Origin: Streptomyces sp. TLI_171
Lineage (GTDB): Bacteria; Actinomycetota; Actinomycetes; Streptomycetales; Streptomycetaceae
Direction: 5' to 3'
Length of the DNA stretch: 64,000 bases
Assembly: GCF_003610255.1 (NCBI RefSeq)
Contig: NZ_RAPS01000001.1
Coordinates: 496,001-560,000, forward strand
A program made the position numbers and the translations under genes. The stretch's first letter is position 1; every line of letters starts with the position of its first letter. The notes beneath the pieces were generated by a model. The model ran no database searches. It saw only the letters and a program-made list of their open reading frames with translations, and had not been told where the DNA came from. Below, in pieces: positions 16,585 to 24,615 of the stretch.

Positions 16585-17523
16585 ATGACGGACTACCCGA
16601 CCGAGGATCCGACGAGCCGCGGTGTGCCGCGCCCGTCCGGGCGGCGGACCGGCGGAGGGGCACACCAGCGGTCCGCGAGCGGTCGGCACCGGGCGAGGTC
16701 CGGGTCCGCCGTCAGGCCGGTGTTCGCGGTGGTGGCGGTGGTGGCGACCGCGGCCGCCGCCGTGGTCGGCGGCAAGGCGGCGATGTCCTCCGGTCCGCAG
16801 GACGGTGCGGCGGCAGCCGCACCGGAACCGCAACTCCCGACCGGGGACGGGTCGGCGGCCGGCCGCCCGGACGCGACCACGACCTCGGCCTCGGCCTCGG
16901 CCTCGGCGCAGCCGACGGTGACACCCGCGCCGATACCGCAGACCACGGGGCCGACCCGGCTTCCCGGCGGGTCCACGAGCACGGTGCCGGTTCAGCGGTC
17001 TGCCGGTGCACCTACGGCCGCGGGCAGTTCGCCCGCGGCCGTCACGCCGCCCGCACGGACGGCCTCCCCGACGACGGCGTCCAGGACGGGCGCCGACCTG
17101 GACTCCGCGGCGAACCAGGTGCTCGCGCTGATCAACCAGGCGCGCGCCGAACAGGGCGTCGCCCCGCTGCAGATGAGCGCGGGGTTGCGGAGCAGCGCGA
17201 ACGCGCACGACCAGGTCATGGCGGCGGGCTGCGGGCTGCAGCACCAGTGCCCGGGCGAGGCCGACTTCGGCGCGCGCGAGCGGGCGGCGGGCGTGCAGTG
17301 GGGAACGGCCGGCGAGAACATCGGCACCGGCGGGCCGGTGGCCAACACCACGGCCGGGGCGGCCGACATGGCCCTCGGCCTCACCAGGAGCATGCTCGCC
17401 GAACGTCCGCCGAACGACGGCCATCGCCGGAACATCCTCAATCCGGCCTTCCACCACGTGGGGATCGAGCTGCTGCGCGACTCCTCCGGCACGCTGTGGA
17501 TGACCCAGGACTTCTCGGACTGA
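16585..17523 (+). CDS. CAP/SCP-domain exported protein
   Basis: 312 residues. Residues 1-50 are basic and Ser/Arg-rich. A membrane or signal-anchor segment (VFAVVAVVATAAAAVVGG) follows at about 48-65. Then comes a long Ala/Pro/Thr/Ser linker to about 175, and a C-terminal CAP domain from DSAANQVLALINQARAEQGV to the end. CAP features: LRSSANAHDQVMAAGCGLQH (the first His/AH pair), GENIGTGGP, and NDGHRRNILNPAFHHVGIEL. Such actinobacterial proteins sit on the outside of the cell; their role is poorly defined. The linker would span the cell wall. RBS GAGGAGACCAGA. Confidence 0.87.
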   Translation: MTDYPTEDPTSRGVPRPSGRRTGGGAHQRSASGRHRARSGSAVRPVFAVVAVVATAAAAVVGGKAAMSSGPQDGAAAAAPEPQLPTGDGSAAGRPDATTTSASASASAQPTVTPAPIPQTTGPTRLPGGSTSTVPVQRSAGAPTAAGSSPAAVTPPARTASPTTASRTGADLDSAANQVLALINQARAEQGVAPLQMSAGLRSSANAHDQVMAAGCGLQHQCPGEADFGARERAAGVQWGTAGENIGTGGPVANTTAGAADMALGLTRSMLAERPPNDGHRRNILNPAFHHVGIELLRDSSGTLWMTQDFSD

Positions 17524-17567
17524 GCACTCGGCCCGCAGCCGCGCACCGGCCGCACCGCCACCGCTGG

Positions 17568-17597
17568 GGGCCCGGCCGGTGGCTCCGGGCCGGGCCC
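17568..17597. terminator. Bidirectional terminator between CAP and pectate lyase genes
   Basis: GGGCCCGGCC (17568-17577) and GGCCGGGCCC (17588-17597) form a perfect 10 bp stem with a 10-base loop. It sits centrally in the gap between two convergent genes. Confidence 0.75.
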
Positions 17598-17615
17598 TTC
17601 GGGTTGGTCGAGTCG

Positions 17616-19172
17616 CTAGCCCGCGTAGGTCTCGAACTCGGCGACCTTCGGCGTTCCGGTCGAGCCGGTGATCTCGAAGGTGATCTTCTTCAGCGAGGTG
17701 CGGGGGACCGCGATGGCGCCCGCACCGCTGCCGGTGGCGAGGACTGCTCCGGTGTCGCCGTTGAGGACCCGCCAGGTCCCGATGGAGCCCGCGGAACCCG
17801 CGGCCTCCCGGATGACGAGGCCGGCCACGGTGGTGGCGGTGGGCCACTTGACGGAGATGGAACCGGTGGAGCCGGTCGGCGACCAGTAGGTGCCCATGGT
17901 GCCGTCGATCACGTTGCCGTAGCTCGTCCCGGTGGCCTTGCCGGAGCCGTCGGCCCCGGCGCCGATGCTGAGGTTGGTGCCGCCAGGCTGGGGCGACGAG
18001 GAAGCAGTGGGACTGGGGGTGGGAGTCGGGGTGGGCGCGGTCGGGGTGGGTGACGGCGACTGCGGCGCGCAGGCGCCGTTCGAGACCTGCAGGCCCTTGT
18101 TGGCGCCGGCCGTCCGGGTCACGATGTCCGGGACGCAGGCGGCGGCGTCGAGGGTGTAGGAGTAGGGAACGGCGACGGTGGTGGTGGACTTCACGTCGGG
18201 CCCGGCGGGATTGGTATCGGCGTCGGGGCTGGACCACGTCACGTTGTCGAAGATGTTGCCGGCGACCTGCCAGTAGCCGGCCGCGCCGGTGTAGAAGGTG
18301 CCCAGCACGTCCTGGGAGTCCTTGAAGTAGTTGTTGTCCACCTTGGCGCGGGCCCCGGCGCGCGAGTTGATCCCGGACTTGTTGAGCTTCACGTAGTAGT
18401 TGTTGTAGATGTGGGCGGTCCCGCCGCGCAGCAGCGGCGCGCGGGAGTCGATGTTCTCGTACAGGTTGTGGTGGAAGGTGATGAAGCTGTTCGAGAGCTC
18501 GGTGTCGCTGGAGCCGATCAGGCCGCCGCGCCCGGAGTTGCGCAGCGTGCTGTAGGACAGCGTCACGTACTGGGTGTTGTCCTTCAGGTCGAAGAGGCCG
18601 TCGAAGCCCTCGGCCTCGCCGCCCGACGCCTCGAGGGTGGCGTGGTCGACCCAGACGTTGCGGACGTCCGTCTCCATGCCGATGGCGTCACCGCCGTTGG
18701 ATGTCGGCGAGCCCGACTTCTTGACGTTCCTGACGGTCACGTTCTGGATGATGATGTTGCTGGACTCCCGGATGTGGATGCCCAGTTGGTCGAAGACGGC
18801 GCCGCTGCCGACGCCCACGACGGTGACGTTGCTGATCTGCTTGAGCTCGATGACGCCGGCGGCGGTGTTGCAGCTGGGCCCCGACACCTTGGCCGTGTTG
18901 TCGTGGTTGATGGTGCCCTCGACCTCGATGGTGATCGGGGTGCTCGCGGTGGCCCGGTTGCACAGCGCCTGGTGGATCGCGGTCCCGGTGGTGGCGCGCA
19001 CGGTCTGCCCGCCCGCGCCGCCGGTGGTCCCGCCGTTCTGGGAGGCGAAGCCGGTGGCGCTGCCGGTCACCGCCGCCGATGCCGAGGGCATCGTCACGAC
19101 CGCGCCGGCGGCGGCCGCCAGGGCCGTCGTCGCGAGTGCCGCGTACAGGCGTAGGGCGATTGATCGTCGCAT
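17616..19172 (-). CDS. Secreted pectate lyase with C-terminal carbohydrate-binding-like module
   Basis: 518 residues. A Sec signal peptide (MRRSIALRLYAALATTALAA ... ASA) is followed by a parallel beta-helix pectate lyase domain of the PL1 type to about residue 360. Visible: NVTVVGVGSGAVFDQLGIHI, NVRNVWVDHATLEASGGEAE, EGFDGLFDLK, FHHNLYENIDSRAPLLRGG and HIYNNYY, the calcium and catalytic strand region. A Pro/Thr/Ser linker leads to a discoidin-like beta-sandwich of about 120 residues (NVIDGTMGTYWSPTG, TVAGLVIRE, KKITFEITGSTG). The enzyme cleaves polygalacturonate outside the cell. The start was chosen at the signal peptide. A promoter and repeated GTTCACGA operator lie upstream. Confidence 0.92.
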   Translation of the reverse strand: MRRSIALRLYAALATTALAAAAGAVVTMPSASAAVTGSATGFASQNGGTTGGAGGQTVRATTGTAIHQALCNRATASTPITIEVEGTINHDNTAKVSGPSCNTAAGVIELKQISNVTVVGVGSGAVFDQLGIHIRESSNIIIQNVTVRNVKKSGSPTSNGGDAIGMETDVRNVWVDHATLEASGGEAEGFDGLFDLKDNTQYVTLSYSTLRNSGRGGLIGSSDTELSNSFITFHHNLYENIDSRAPLLRGGTAHIYNNYYVKLNKSGINSRAGARAKVDNNYFKDSQDVLGTFYTGAAGYWQVAGNIFDNVTWSSPDADTNPAGPDVKSTTTVAVPYSYTLDAAACVPDIVTRTAGANKGLQVSNGACAPQSPSPTPTAPTPTPTPSPTASSSPQPGGTNLSIGAGADGSGKATGTSYGNVIDGTMGTYWSPTGSTGSISVKWPTATTVAGLVIREAAGSAGSIGTWRVLNGDTGAVLATGSGAGAIAVPRTSLKKITFEITGSTGTPKVAEFETYAG

Positions 19173-19301
19173 GTCGATCTCCCGATGTGTCGTCGAGCGC
19201 CGGCCGTGGATGCCGCGTTCGGTTCCGTGGGGGTGGGCCCCGGCCGCAGAGAGTCGTGGGGTGCGGCGGTCGGAGTCGTGCCGAGGTACGGGGGCAAGTG
19301 C

Positions 19302-19410
19302 GTTCATATTCGTGAACAGCAAACTTGCTCGTGAACAACGCTAGGACGGCTGTCTTCAGGCGGTCAAGGATGAGGACGTCAATACAGCCAACGTGTATGT
19401 ATGTGAACAG
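19302..19410 (-). promoter_or_regulatory. Pectate lyase promoter with repeated GTTCACGA-type operator
   Basis: On the minus strand, -35 TTGACC (19362-19367) and -10 TAGCGT (19338-19343) are 18 bp apart. Just downstream lie GTTCACGAGCAAG and, 19 bp on, GTTCACGAATATGAAC (19302-19317), whose ends GTTCA and TGAAC are inverted. A third GTTCACA copy lies upstream of the -35 (19402-19410 on the plus strand as TGTGAACAG). Sites overlapping and following the -10 suggest a repressor that responds to pectin breakdown products. Confidence 0.6.
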
Positions 19411-19452
19411 CTTCGCTACGGTGCTCTGCCTGGCGACCGCGCGCCGCTCCGC

Positions 19453-19887
19453 TCAGGCCGCGGCCGCCGCGACGCAGAACTCATTGCCCTCCGGGTCGGC
19501 CATCACCACGTGGTGCCCGTCGAACACCTGCAGCACCGACCCGCCCGCCCGCACCAACCGCTCGGACTCGGCCTTGATCCGCGCCCACCGCTCACCGGCA
19601 CTGCCGTGCCCCGGCACCCGAACGTCGATGTGCAGCCGGTTCTTCGGCGTCTTCGGCTCGGGCACCTTGAGAATGGCAAGCCGGGGCCCCGCACCGTCGG
19701 GATCGCACAGCCAAGCCCCGTCGTCCACGGACTCCCCCTCCGGCAGGTCGAACTGCGCGAGCCACTCCTCCCGGGTCGCGAACGGAGCCGGCGGCGGCTC
19801 GTCGACGTAACCGAGCGCCGACTTCCAGAACTCGGCCAGCAGCCGTGCGTCCGCGCAATCGAGCGTCAGGTCAATCTTGGCTGCCAT
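19453..19887 (-). CDS. VOC (glyoxalase-like) family protein
   Basis: 144 residues. It shows the glyoxalase_6-type paired beta-alpha-beta-beta-beta pattern: IDLTLDCADARLLAEFWKSA LGYV at the start, AWLCDPDGAGPRLAILKVPE, KNRLHIDVRVPG, and VFDGHHVVMADPEGNEFCV at the end. The His in LHIDV and Glu in PEGNEFCV are at the usual metal positions. Cytoplasmic; substrate unknown. The ATG is preferred to the longer upstream frame because it begins at the conserved first strand. Confidence 0.85.
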   Translation of the reverse strand: MAAKIDLTLDCADARLLAEFWKSALGYVDEPPPAPFATREEWLAQFDLPEGESVDDGAWLCDPDGAGPRLAILKVPEPKTPKNRLHIDVRVPGHGSAGERWARIKAESERLVRAGGSVLQVFDGHHVVMADPEGNEFCVAAAAA

Positions 19888-20011
19888 GTCAGGACCGTAC
19901 TGCGCCCCTCCGCCCCGAGCGGCGCTGAACGGCGCCGACACCACGACGCGGCCCGGATTCGCCTCACGGGGCCCTCTTCCGGGGCCTCGGCCCCCCGCCT
20001 ACACTCCGGCC

Positions 20012-20242
20012 GTGACCAAGGACCTGAGGTGCACCCACTGCGGCACTGTCGGACTCGACCTGGGGTTTGTCGAGGACAGCGGCCAGCACAGTCACGGCGA
20101 TGCCAGGTGGATCTCCGGCGCGCTCGAACGCGGCCCGTTCGGCGGGGTCAAGCGGATGGGCCGGCCGCGTTTCCAAATCGACGCGTTCCGCTGCCCGACC
20201 TGCGGGCACCTGGAGTTGTTCGCGCGTCAGCGACTCAGCTAG
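20012..20242 (+). CDS. Small double zinc-knuckle protein (76 aa)
   Basis: GTG start. Two CxxC pairs, CTHCG near residue 7 and CPTCG near residue 62, could bind one zinc in a split ribbon. The stretch between them (ARWISGALERGPFGGVKRMG then RPRFQIDAFRCPTCGHLELF) is the type seen in small actinobacterial nucleic-acid-binding-like zinc-ribbon proteins. No signal or membrane segment. No function can be stated. Confidence 0.65.
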   Translation: MTKDLRCTHCGTVGLDLGFVEDSGQHSHGDARWISGALERGPFGGVKRMGRPRFQIDAFRCPTCGHLELFARQRLS

Positions 20243-20283
20243 GCCCGCTCGGGGTCGATCGACGCTCCGTCCGGCTCGGCACG

Positions 20284-20306
20284 TAAGGTAGGCAAGGCAT
20301 ACCTAA
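20284..20306. promoter_or_regulatory. Candidate iron box (DmdR/IdeR-type)
   Basis: TAAGGTAGGCAAGGCATACCTAA is an imperfect palindrome. Read on the minus strand it matches the 19-base actinobacterial iron box TTAGGTTAGGCTAACCTAA at 13 positions, including the outer TTAGGT and CCTA. It lies 59 bp before the BlaI-like start. Divalent-metal repressors of the DmdR/IdeR type bind such sites. Confidence 0.45.
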
Positions 20307-20364
20307 GTGTCGGAGCGTGGGGCGGGTCGGTTCGCGGGCTTCGGCGACGCCGGACTGGAGAGCG

Positions 20365-20739
20365 ATGCCCACCAATGACGACAGGCGAGCGCACGGGGAA
20401 CTCGTCGCGGACGTGCTCGCGGTGCTGTGGGAGGCCGGGCGCCCGCTGACCGCGCAGGAGGTGAAGGGGGCGTTGGGGCGGCCGTTGGCGCGGACGACCG
20501 TGGCCACGATCCTTTCCCGGCTGCACGGGGGCGGGAAGCTGGTGCGCACCCGCCCGGGAAGGTCGTTCGCCTACGAGCCGGTGGCGGACGCCGCCGGGTT
20601 GGCGGCGGGCCGGATGCGCCGGGAGCTGGACCGGGAGGGCGACCGCAGCCTGGTGCTCCGCCGGTTCGTGTCCTCGCTGTCCGCCGACGACGAGGCCGTG
20701 CTGCGGCAGGTGCTGAGCGAGGCGGAGTGCTCCGAGTGA
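20365..20739 (+). CDS. BlaI/MecI/CopY-type transcriptional regulator
   Basis: 124 residues. The winged helix is clear: ELVADVLAVLWEAGRPLTAQ, EVKGALGRPLARTTVATILS and RLHGGGKLVRTRPGRSFAYE. The C-terminal helices (DRSLVLRRFVSSLSADDEAV LRQVL) fit the dimerisation region. The ATG after TGGAGAGCG is preferred to a longer frame. BlaI proteins usually pair with an M56 metallopeptidase sensor; none lies next to this one, so it is an orphan. A candidate iron box precedes it. Confidence 0.83.
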   Translation: MPTNDDRRAHGELVADVLAVLWEAGRPLTAQEVKGALGRPLARTTVATILSRLHGGGKLVRTRPGRSFAYEPVADAAGLAAGRMRRELDREGDRSLVLRRFVSSLSADDEAVLRQVLSEAECSE

Positions 20740-20841
20740 CCACGAGCCGGACGCCCTGAGCTGCTCGCCGGTGGTCGCCGTACCGGTCCGGGCGACGCCG
20801 CTGCTGGCCTCAGCCTGTAGGAGTACCGCGGCCGGTCCAGC

Positions 20842-20861
20842 GGTCGACATCGATGTAGACC
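20842..20861. promoter_or_regulatory. 20 bp near-perfect palindrome upstream of the MarR-like gene
   Basis: GGTCGACATCGATGTAGACC is symmetrical except for one base pair; its core ACATCGATGT is perfect. It lies about 75 bp before the MarR-like ORF, where an autoregulatory operator would be expected. MarR dimers commonly bind palindromes of this length. Confidence 0.5.
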
Positions 20862-20937
20862 GATGCTCGTCCGCTCGCTAGGGTGAGGGCAGTTTCGGCT
20901 CGCTGTCCTCACTCCGCCGTCGGGTGGCTCCGCCGCC

Positions 20938-21651
20938 GTGGTGGATCACGGTCCGTCAGCACGGGCAGGGGAGGGCCCTTTTCCCCTGATTGGACCCGGC
21001 TTGTTCGACGGTAGGAAAGAGTCGTCCGATCCCTTCGAGCAGCCCGTGTACCTGCTGTCGGCCCTGGCCAGGGAGGCGGAGGCCAGGCTCGACGAGTGCC
21101 TCGCGGCGCGCGGAACGAGCCGGACGCACCAGGAGGTGCTGACGGTGCTGGCGCTGGCCGGTCCGCACGGCCGCTCCGACCTCGCGCAGCGGGCCGACGG
21201 CGCCCCGGCCGCGACGGTCGACGCCGTCGTGGACGCCCTGCTGGCGCAGGGCCTGGTCCAGTTGGTGGCGGTGCACGTCGGCGGCGAGCGGCAGGAGGTC
21301 GTGATGATGACGCGGGCCGGAGAGGCCGCGCTCGACGAGATGCACCAGGACGCCGAGCAGGTGCAGAACTCCCTGATGATGTCCCTGACCCGGGGGGACC
21401 GCGTGCAGCTGGGTTCGCTGCTGCGGCGGATGCACGCGATGGTGGGCCGGCAGGAGACCTTCGGCAGTTCGCCGTCGGTTTCGCGCAAGGTCCGCGGCCG
21501 GGGCCTCGGCGGATCGGCCGCCGGGCCGCGCGATCAAGCGGCCCGCGTGCCGGCCCAGCAGGGCCGCGTCACGGCCGGCCAGCAGGCCGACCAGCAGGCC
21601 GGCGAGTCCTCGGTCGGCGGGCAGCCCGCCGAGGACGGCCGGGATTCCTGA
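20938..21651 (+). CDS. MarR-like transcriptional regulator with low-complexity C-terminus
   Basis: 237 residues as given, but the start is uncertain; a TTG at 21001 with GGACC before it is possible. The helix-turn-helix region runs QPVYLLSALAREAEARLDEC, QEVLTVLALAGPHGRSDLAQ and TVDAVVDALLAQGLVQLVAV, with a wing at VGGERQEVVMMTRAGEAALD. The last 60 residues (after RQETFGSS) are disordered, rich in Gln, Gly, Ala and Arg. Most MarR proteins are about 150 residues, so the tail is extra. Role unknown; a palindrome upstream suggests autoregulation. Confidence 0.75.
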   Translation: MVDHGPSARAGEGPFPLIGPGLFDGRKESSDPFEQPVYLLSALAREAEARLDECLAARGTSRTHQEVLTVLALAGPHGRSDLAQRADGAPAATVDAVVDALLAQGLVQLVAVHVGGERQEVVMMTRAGEAALDEMHQDAEQVQNSLMMSLTRGDRVQLGSLLRRMHAMVGRQETFGSSPSVSRKVRGRGLGGSAAGPRDQAARVPAQQGRVTAGQQADQQAGESSVGGQPAEDGRDS

Positions 21652-21685
21652 CGCCGTGTCACCCGCCTGCTGACCGGCCCCACCG

Positions 21686-23116
21686 TCAGGGAGCGGCCAG
21701 CGGGACATCGAGCCGGAACGTCGCGCCCTCGGCGGAGTCCGTGACGGTGAGCGTGCCGCCGTGCAGGGCGGCGATGTCGCGGGCGATGGAGAGGCCGAGG
21801 CCGGTGCCGCCGTCGTCGCGGCTGCGGGCGTCGTCGAGCCGGGTGAAACGTTCGAACACGCTGTCGCGGTCGGCGGGCGCGATGCCGGGTCCGTCGTCGG
21901 AGACCTCCACCAGGGCCCGGCCTCCGTCGGCCGACACCCGGACCGTGACGGCCGTCCGGGTGTGCCGTTGGGCGTTGTCGATCAGGTTGGTGAGCAGCCG
22001 CCCCAGCCACAGCCGGTTCCCGGTGACGGTCACGGCGGCCGCCCCGTGCACGGCGACGGGGTGCGGCGACGGTCCGCGGGCGGTCACGGTGGTGCGGACC
22101 AGCTCAGCGAGGTCGATGTCCTCCCGGGGGCCGTCGTGGCCGGTGGCGTCCAGGCGGGCGAGCAGGAGCAGGTCGGCGGCGAGCGACTGCAGCCGTTCGG
22201 TGTCCTGGAGGGCCCCGTCGACCATGGCGGCCCGCACGTCCGGGTCGGGGTGGGAGTGGGCGACTTCGAGTTGGGTGCGCAGCACGGCGAGCGGGCTGCG
22301 CAGTTCGTGGGAGGCGTCGGCGATGAACCGGCGCTGGCGGGTTCCGGCGGCTTCCAGGCGGTCGAGCATGGCGTTCATGGTGTGGGCGAGTCGGGCGATC
22401 TCGTCGTCGCTGCCGGGTTCGGGGACGCGCCGGTCGAGGTCGCGGTCGCCGATGGCGGCGACTTCGGCGCGGATCGCCTCCACCGGGCGCAACGAGCGGC
22501 CGGTGGCCCGCCAGGTGAGGACGCCGACGGTCGCGACGAGGAGGGCGCTGAGCGCGGCGAGGGCGGCGGTGGTCAGGTCCTCGGCGGTGTCGGCGGTGTG
22601 GAGGGAGGCGCCGACCCTGATGGTGACCGGTCCGGTGGGGGTGTCCGCGGTGAGGGTGGTGACCCGCTGGTGGTGCTCGTCGCCGAGGGCGCTGAGGTCG
22701 AAGGTCTGGTGTCCGTCGTCGGTTTCGGCGGGGGTGAGTGCGGGGCGGCCGGCGAGGTTCTGGCTGGCCGCGACCACCTGTCCGGCCTGGTCGGTGACCT
22801 GGAGGAAGTCGGTGCCGTGGTCGAGCGGGAGTTCGGCGGGCAGGTGGCCGTCGGCGGCCAGGCGGGCCACGGCCCGGGCCTGCTCGCGGCCGCCCGCCTG
22901 GACGGTGCGTTCGAGGTTGACCCGCAGCAGCAGCAGGACGGCCGCCGAGGCGAGCAGCAGGACGAGGGCGACGCTGACGCACGCCGCGAGGGTGGTGCGG
23001 GTCCGGACCGAGCCGGGGGCGAGGCGGTTGAGCACCGCGGCGACGCGCGGCCGGCGCCGGATCTGCTCCAGTCGGCGGCGGCCGGCGGCCCGGAGTCCGG
23101 TGCGTGGGTCAGCCAC
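21686..23116 (-). CDS. Sensor histidine kinase
   Basis: 476 residues. Membrane helix at about 50-75 (TLAACVSVALVLLLASAAVL), an extracellular region of about 110 residues, a second helix at AALAALSALLVATVGVLTW, HAMP, then the kinase core: phosphoacceptor DASHELRSPLAVL, N box NLIDNAQRH, G1 DDGPGIAPADRDSVF and G2 GGTGLGLSIARD. It is a class I sensor. GTG start overlaps the end of the response-regulator gene by 8 bases. Signal unknown. The divergent lipid-phosphatase operon suggests an envelope role. Confidence 0.93.
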   Translation of the reverse strand: MADPRTGLRAAGRRRLEQIRRRPRVAAVLNRLAPGSVRTRTTLAACVSVALVLLLASAAVLLLLRVNLERTVQAGGREQARAVARLAADGHLPAELPLDHGTDFLQVTDQAGQVVAASQNLAGRPALTPAETDDGHQTFDLSALGDEHHQRVTTLTADTPTGPVTIRVGASLHTADTAEDLTTAALAALSALLVATVGVLTWRATGRSLRPVEAIRAEVAAIGDRDLDRRVPEPGSDDEIARLAHTMNAMLDRLEAAGTRQRRFIADASHELRSPLAVLRTQLEVAHSHPDPDVRAAMVDGALQDTERLQSLAADLLLLARLDATGHDGPREDIDLAELVRTTVTARGPSPHPVAVHGAAAVTVTGNRLWLGRLLTNLIDNAQRHTRTAVTVRVSADGGRALVEVSDDGPGIAPADRDSVFERFTRLDDARSRDDGGTGLGLSIARDIAALHGGTLTVTDSAEGATFRLDVPLAAP

Positions 23117-23786
23117 CGTCGGCCGCCAGGCGGTAGCCGGCGCCGCGCACGGTCTGGACGGCGGACCGGCCGAACGGCGTGTCGATCTTGCGGCGCAGTG
23201 CGCTGATGTGGACCTCGACGGTGTTGGGGTCGCTGTCGGAGCCGCTGTCCCACACCTCGTCGAGGATCTCCCGCTTGGACACCGCCTCGCCGGCCCGCCG
23301 GGCCAGGTGGTCCAGCACGGCGAACTCACGGGGCGTCAGGGCGACGGCGGTGCCCGCCCGGGTGCAGGTGCGGGCGGCGGAGTCGACGACGAGGTCGCCG
23401 AGGACGGTGCGCTGCGGTGCGCGGCTGCCGATGCGGCGGGCGAGCGCCTTGAGGCGGGCGACCAGCACGACGAAGGAGAACGGCTTGGACAGGTAGTCGT
23501 CGGCGCCGGTGTCGAGCGCCTCGGCCTCGTCCCACTCGCCGTCCTTGGCGGTGAGCATCAGGATGCCGGCGTCGTTCCCGGCGGCCCGCAGGCGTGAGCA
23601 GACCCGGTAGCCGTTGAGCCCGGGCAGCATGATGTCGAGGATGATCACGTCGTAGGGGTGGTCGGTCGCCCGGGCCAGGCCCGACAGGCCGTCGTGGACG
23701 ATGTCGACGCTGAACCCCTCGACCTCCAGGCCGTGCTTGATCGCCATGGCCAGCCGCTGTTCGTCCTCCACCACCAGTACGCGCAT
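23109..23786 (-). CDS. OmpR-family response regulator
   Basis: 225 residues. Receiver domain: acidic pocket VVEDEQRL, phospho-acceptor Asp in VIILDIMLPGLNG, Thr in MLTAKD and Lys in YLSKPF. The C-terminal winged helix shows LTPREFAVLDHLARRAGEAV, SKREILDEVWDSGSDSDPNT and VHISALRRKIDTPF. It works with the overlapping histidine kinase. TTCAG repeats in the divergent promoter region (23831-23854) are probable binding sites. Confidence 0.95.
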   Translation of the reverse strand: MRVLVVEDEQRLAMAIKHGLEVEGFSVDIVHDGLSGLARATDHPYDVIILDIMLPGLNGYRVCSRLRAAGNDAGILMLTAKDGEWDEAEALDTGADDYLSKPFSFVVLVARLKALARRIGSRAPQRTVLGDLVVDSAARTCTRAGTAVALTPREFAVLDHLARRAGEAVSKREILDEVWDSGSDSDPNTVEVHISALRRKIDTPFGRSAVQTVRGAGYRLAADGG

Positions 23787-23818
23787 GTCTCAAGAGTGGC
23801 AGGCCGCCGCCCGTGGGA

Positions 23819-23854
23819 GCTGAAGGCGTCTTCAGGTCTTCAGCAACCCTTCAG
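23819..23854. promoter_or_regulatory. TTCAG repeats in the divergent TCS/DedA promoter region
   Basis: Three TTCAG copies (23831-23835, 23839-23843, 23850-23854) with an inverted CTGAAG just upstream (about 23820-23825). OmpR-type regulators often bind direct repeats at about 11 bp spacing; the last two copies are 11 bp apart. The cluster lies between the response-regulator start (23786) and the DedA start (23965). Confidence 0.5.
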
Positions 23855-23964
23855 CGCCGCTCGGCCATGCTGGTCACGTCGGCGGGAACCGGGCGCGGCC
23901 CGGCCGAACCTGCGGCTGCACGAGCAGGCCTCGGCGGCAACCACCTCCTCGGAAAGGCGCTTCC

Positions 23965-24615
23965 ATGGTGCTCTCCTCGGCGGCCCTGCTGGCCGTCAAT
24001 CCGCTCGACGCCGGCTCGCTGCTGGCCGCGTTCGGCGCCCTGGGCATCGCGGTGGTCATGTTCGCCGAGACCGGCCTGCTGGTGGGCTTCTTCCTGCCGG
24101 GTGACTCCTTGCTGTTCACCGCGGGCCTGCTGTGCACCACCGGCGCGCACAGCGGGCCGCACCTGAACCTCGGCCAGGTGCTGGCCGCGGCCGTGGTCGG
24201 CGCCCTCGCCGGCGCGCAGACCGGCTACCTGCTCGGCCGGCGCGGCGGGCGGACCCTGCTCGCCCGCTCCCGCAACAAGCGGTTGCACGAGGGGGCGCTC
24301 CGGGCGGAGGAGATCCTGAACCGCTACGGCCACGCGAAGGCCGTCGTGCTCGCCCGCTTCGTGCCGATCGTGCGCACCGTCCTCAACCCGCTCGCGGGCG
24401 CCCTCGGCGTCAGCGCCCGGACCTTCACCGTGTGGCAGGTCGTCGGCGGGCTGGGGTGGACGGTGGGCCTGGTCCTCGCCGGGTACGCGCTGGGTTCCTC
24501 CGTCCCGAACGTCGACCACTACCTGCTGCCGATCGTGGCCGCCGTGGTCGTGGTCTCGCTGCTCCCCCTCGCCCTGGAGCTGCGGCGCTCCCGCCGCCAG
24601 GCCGGGGCGCGGTGA
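23965..24615 (+). CDS. DedA-family membrane protein
   Basis: 216 residues with several membrane segments. The DedA signature is clear: FGALGIAVVMFAETGLLVGF FLPGDSLLFTAGL (E and G/P-G-[DE] region), GYLLGRRGGRTLL, and FVPIVRTVLNPLAGALGVSA with the conserved R of the F/G-x-R motif. DedA proteins move lipid carriers such as undecaprenyl phosphate across the membrane. AAGGCGCTTCC precedes the ATG. It starts an operon whose next two genes are PAP2 phosphatases, the first overlapping as GTGA. Confidence 0.92.
   Translation: MVLSSAALLAVNPLDAGSLLAAFGALGIAVVMFAETGLLVGFFLPGDSLLFTAGLLCTTGAHSGPHLNLGQVLAAAVVGALAGAQTGYLLGRRGGRTLLARSRNKRLHEGALRAEEILNRYGHAKAVVLARFVPIVRTVLNPLAGALGVSARTFTVWQVVGGLGWTVGLVLAGYALGSSVPNVDHYLLPIVAAVVVVSLLPLALELRRSRRQAGAR

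Noticed and set aside
21096..23597. Plus-strand ORF of 833 codons over the two-component genes
   Set aside because: Low-complexity Arg/Ala/Ser-rich antisense shadow of the kinase and regulator genes; no ribosome-binding site.
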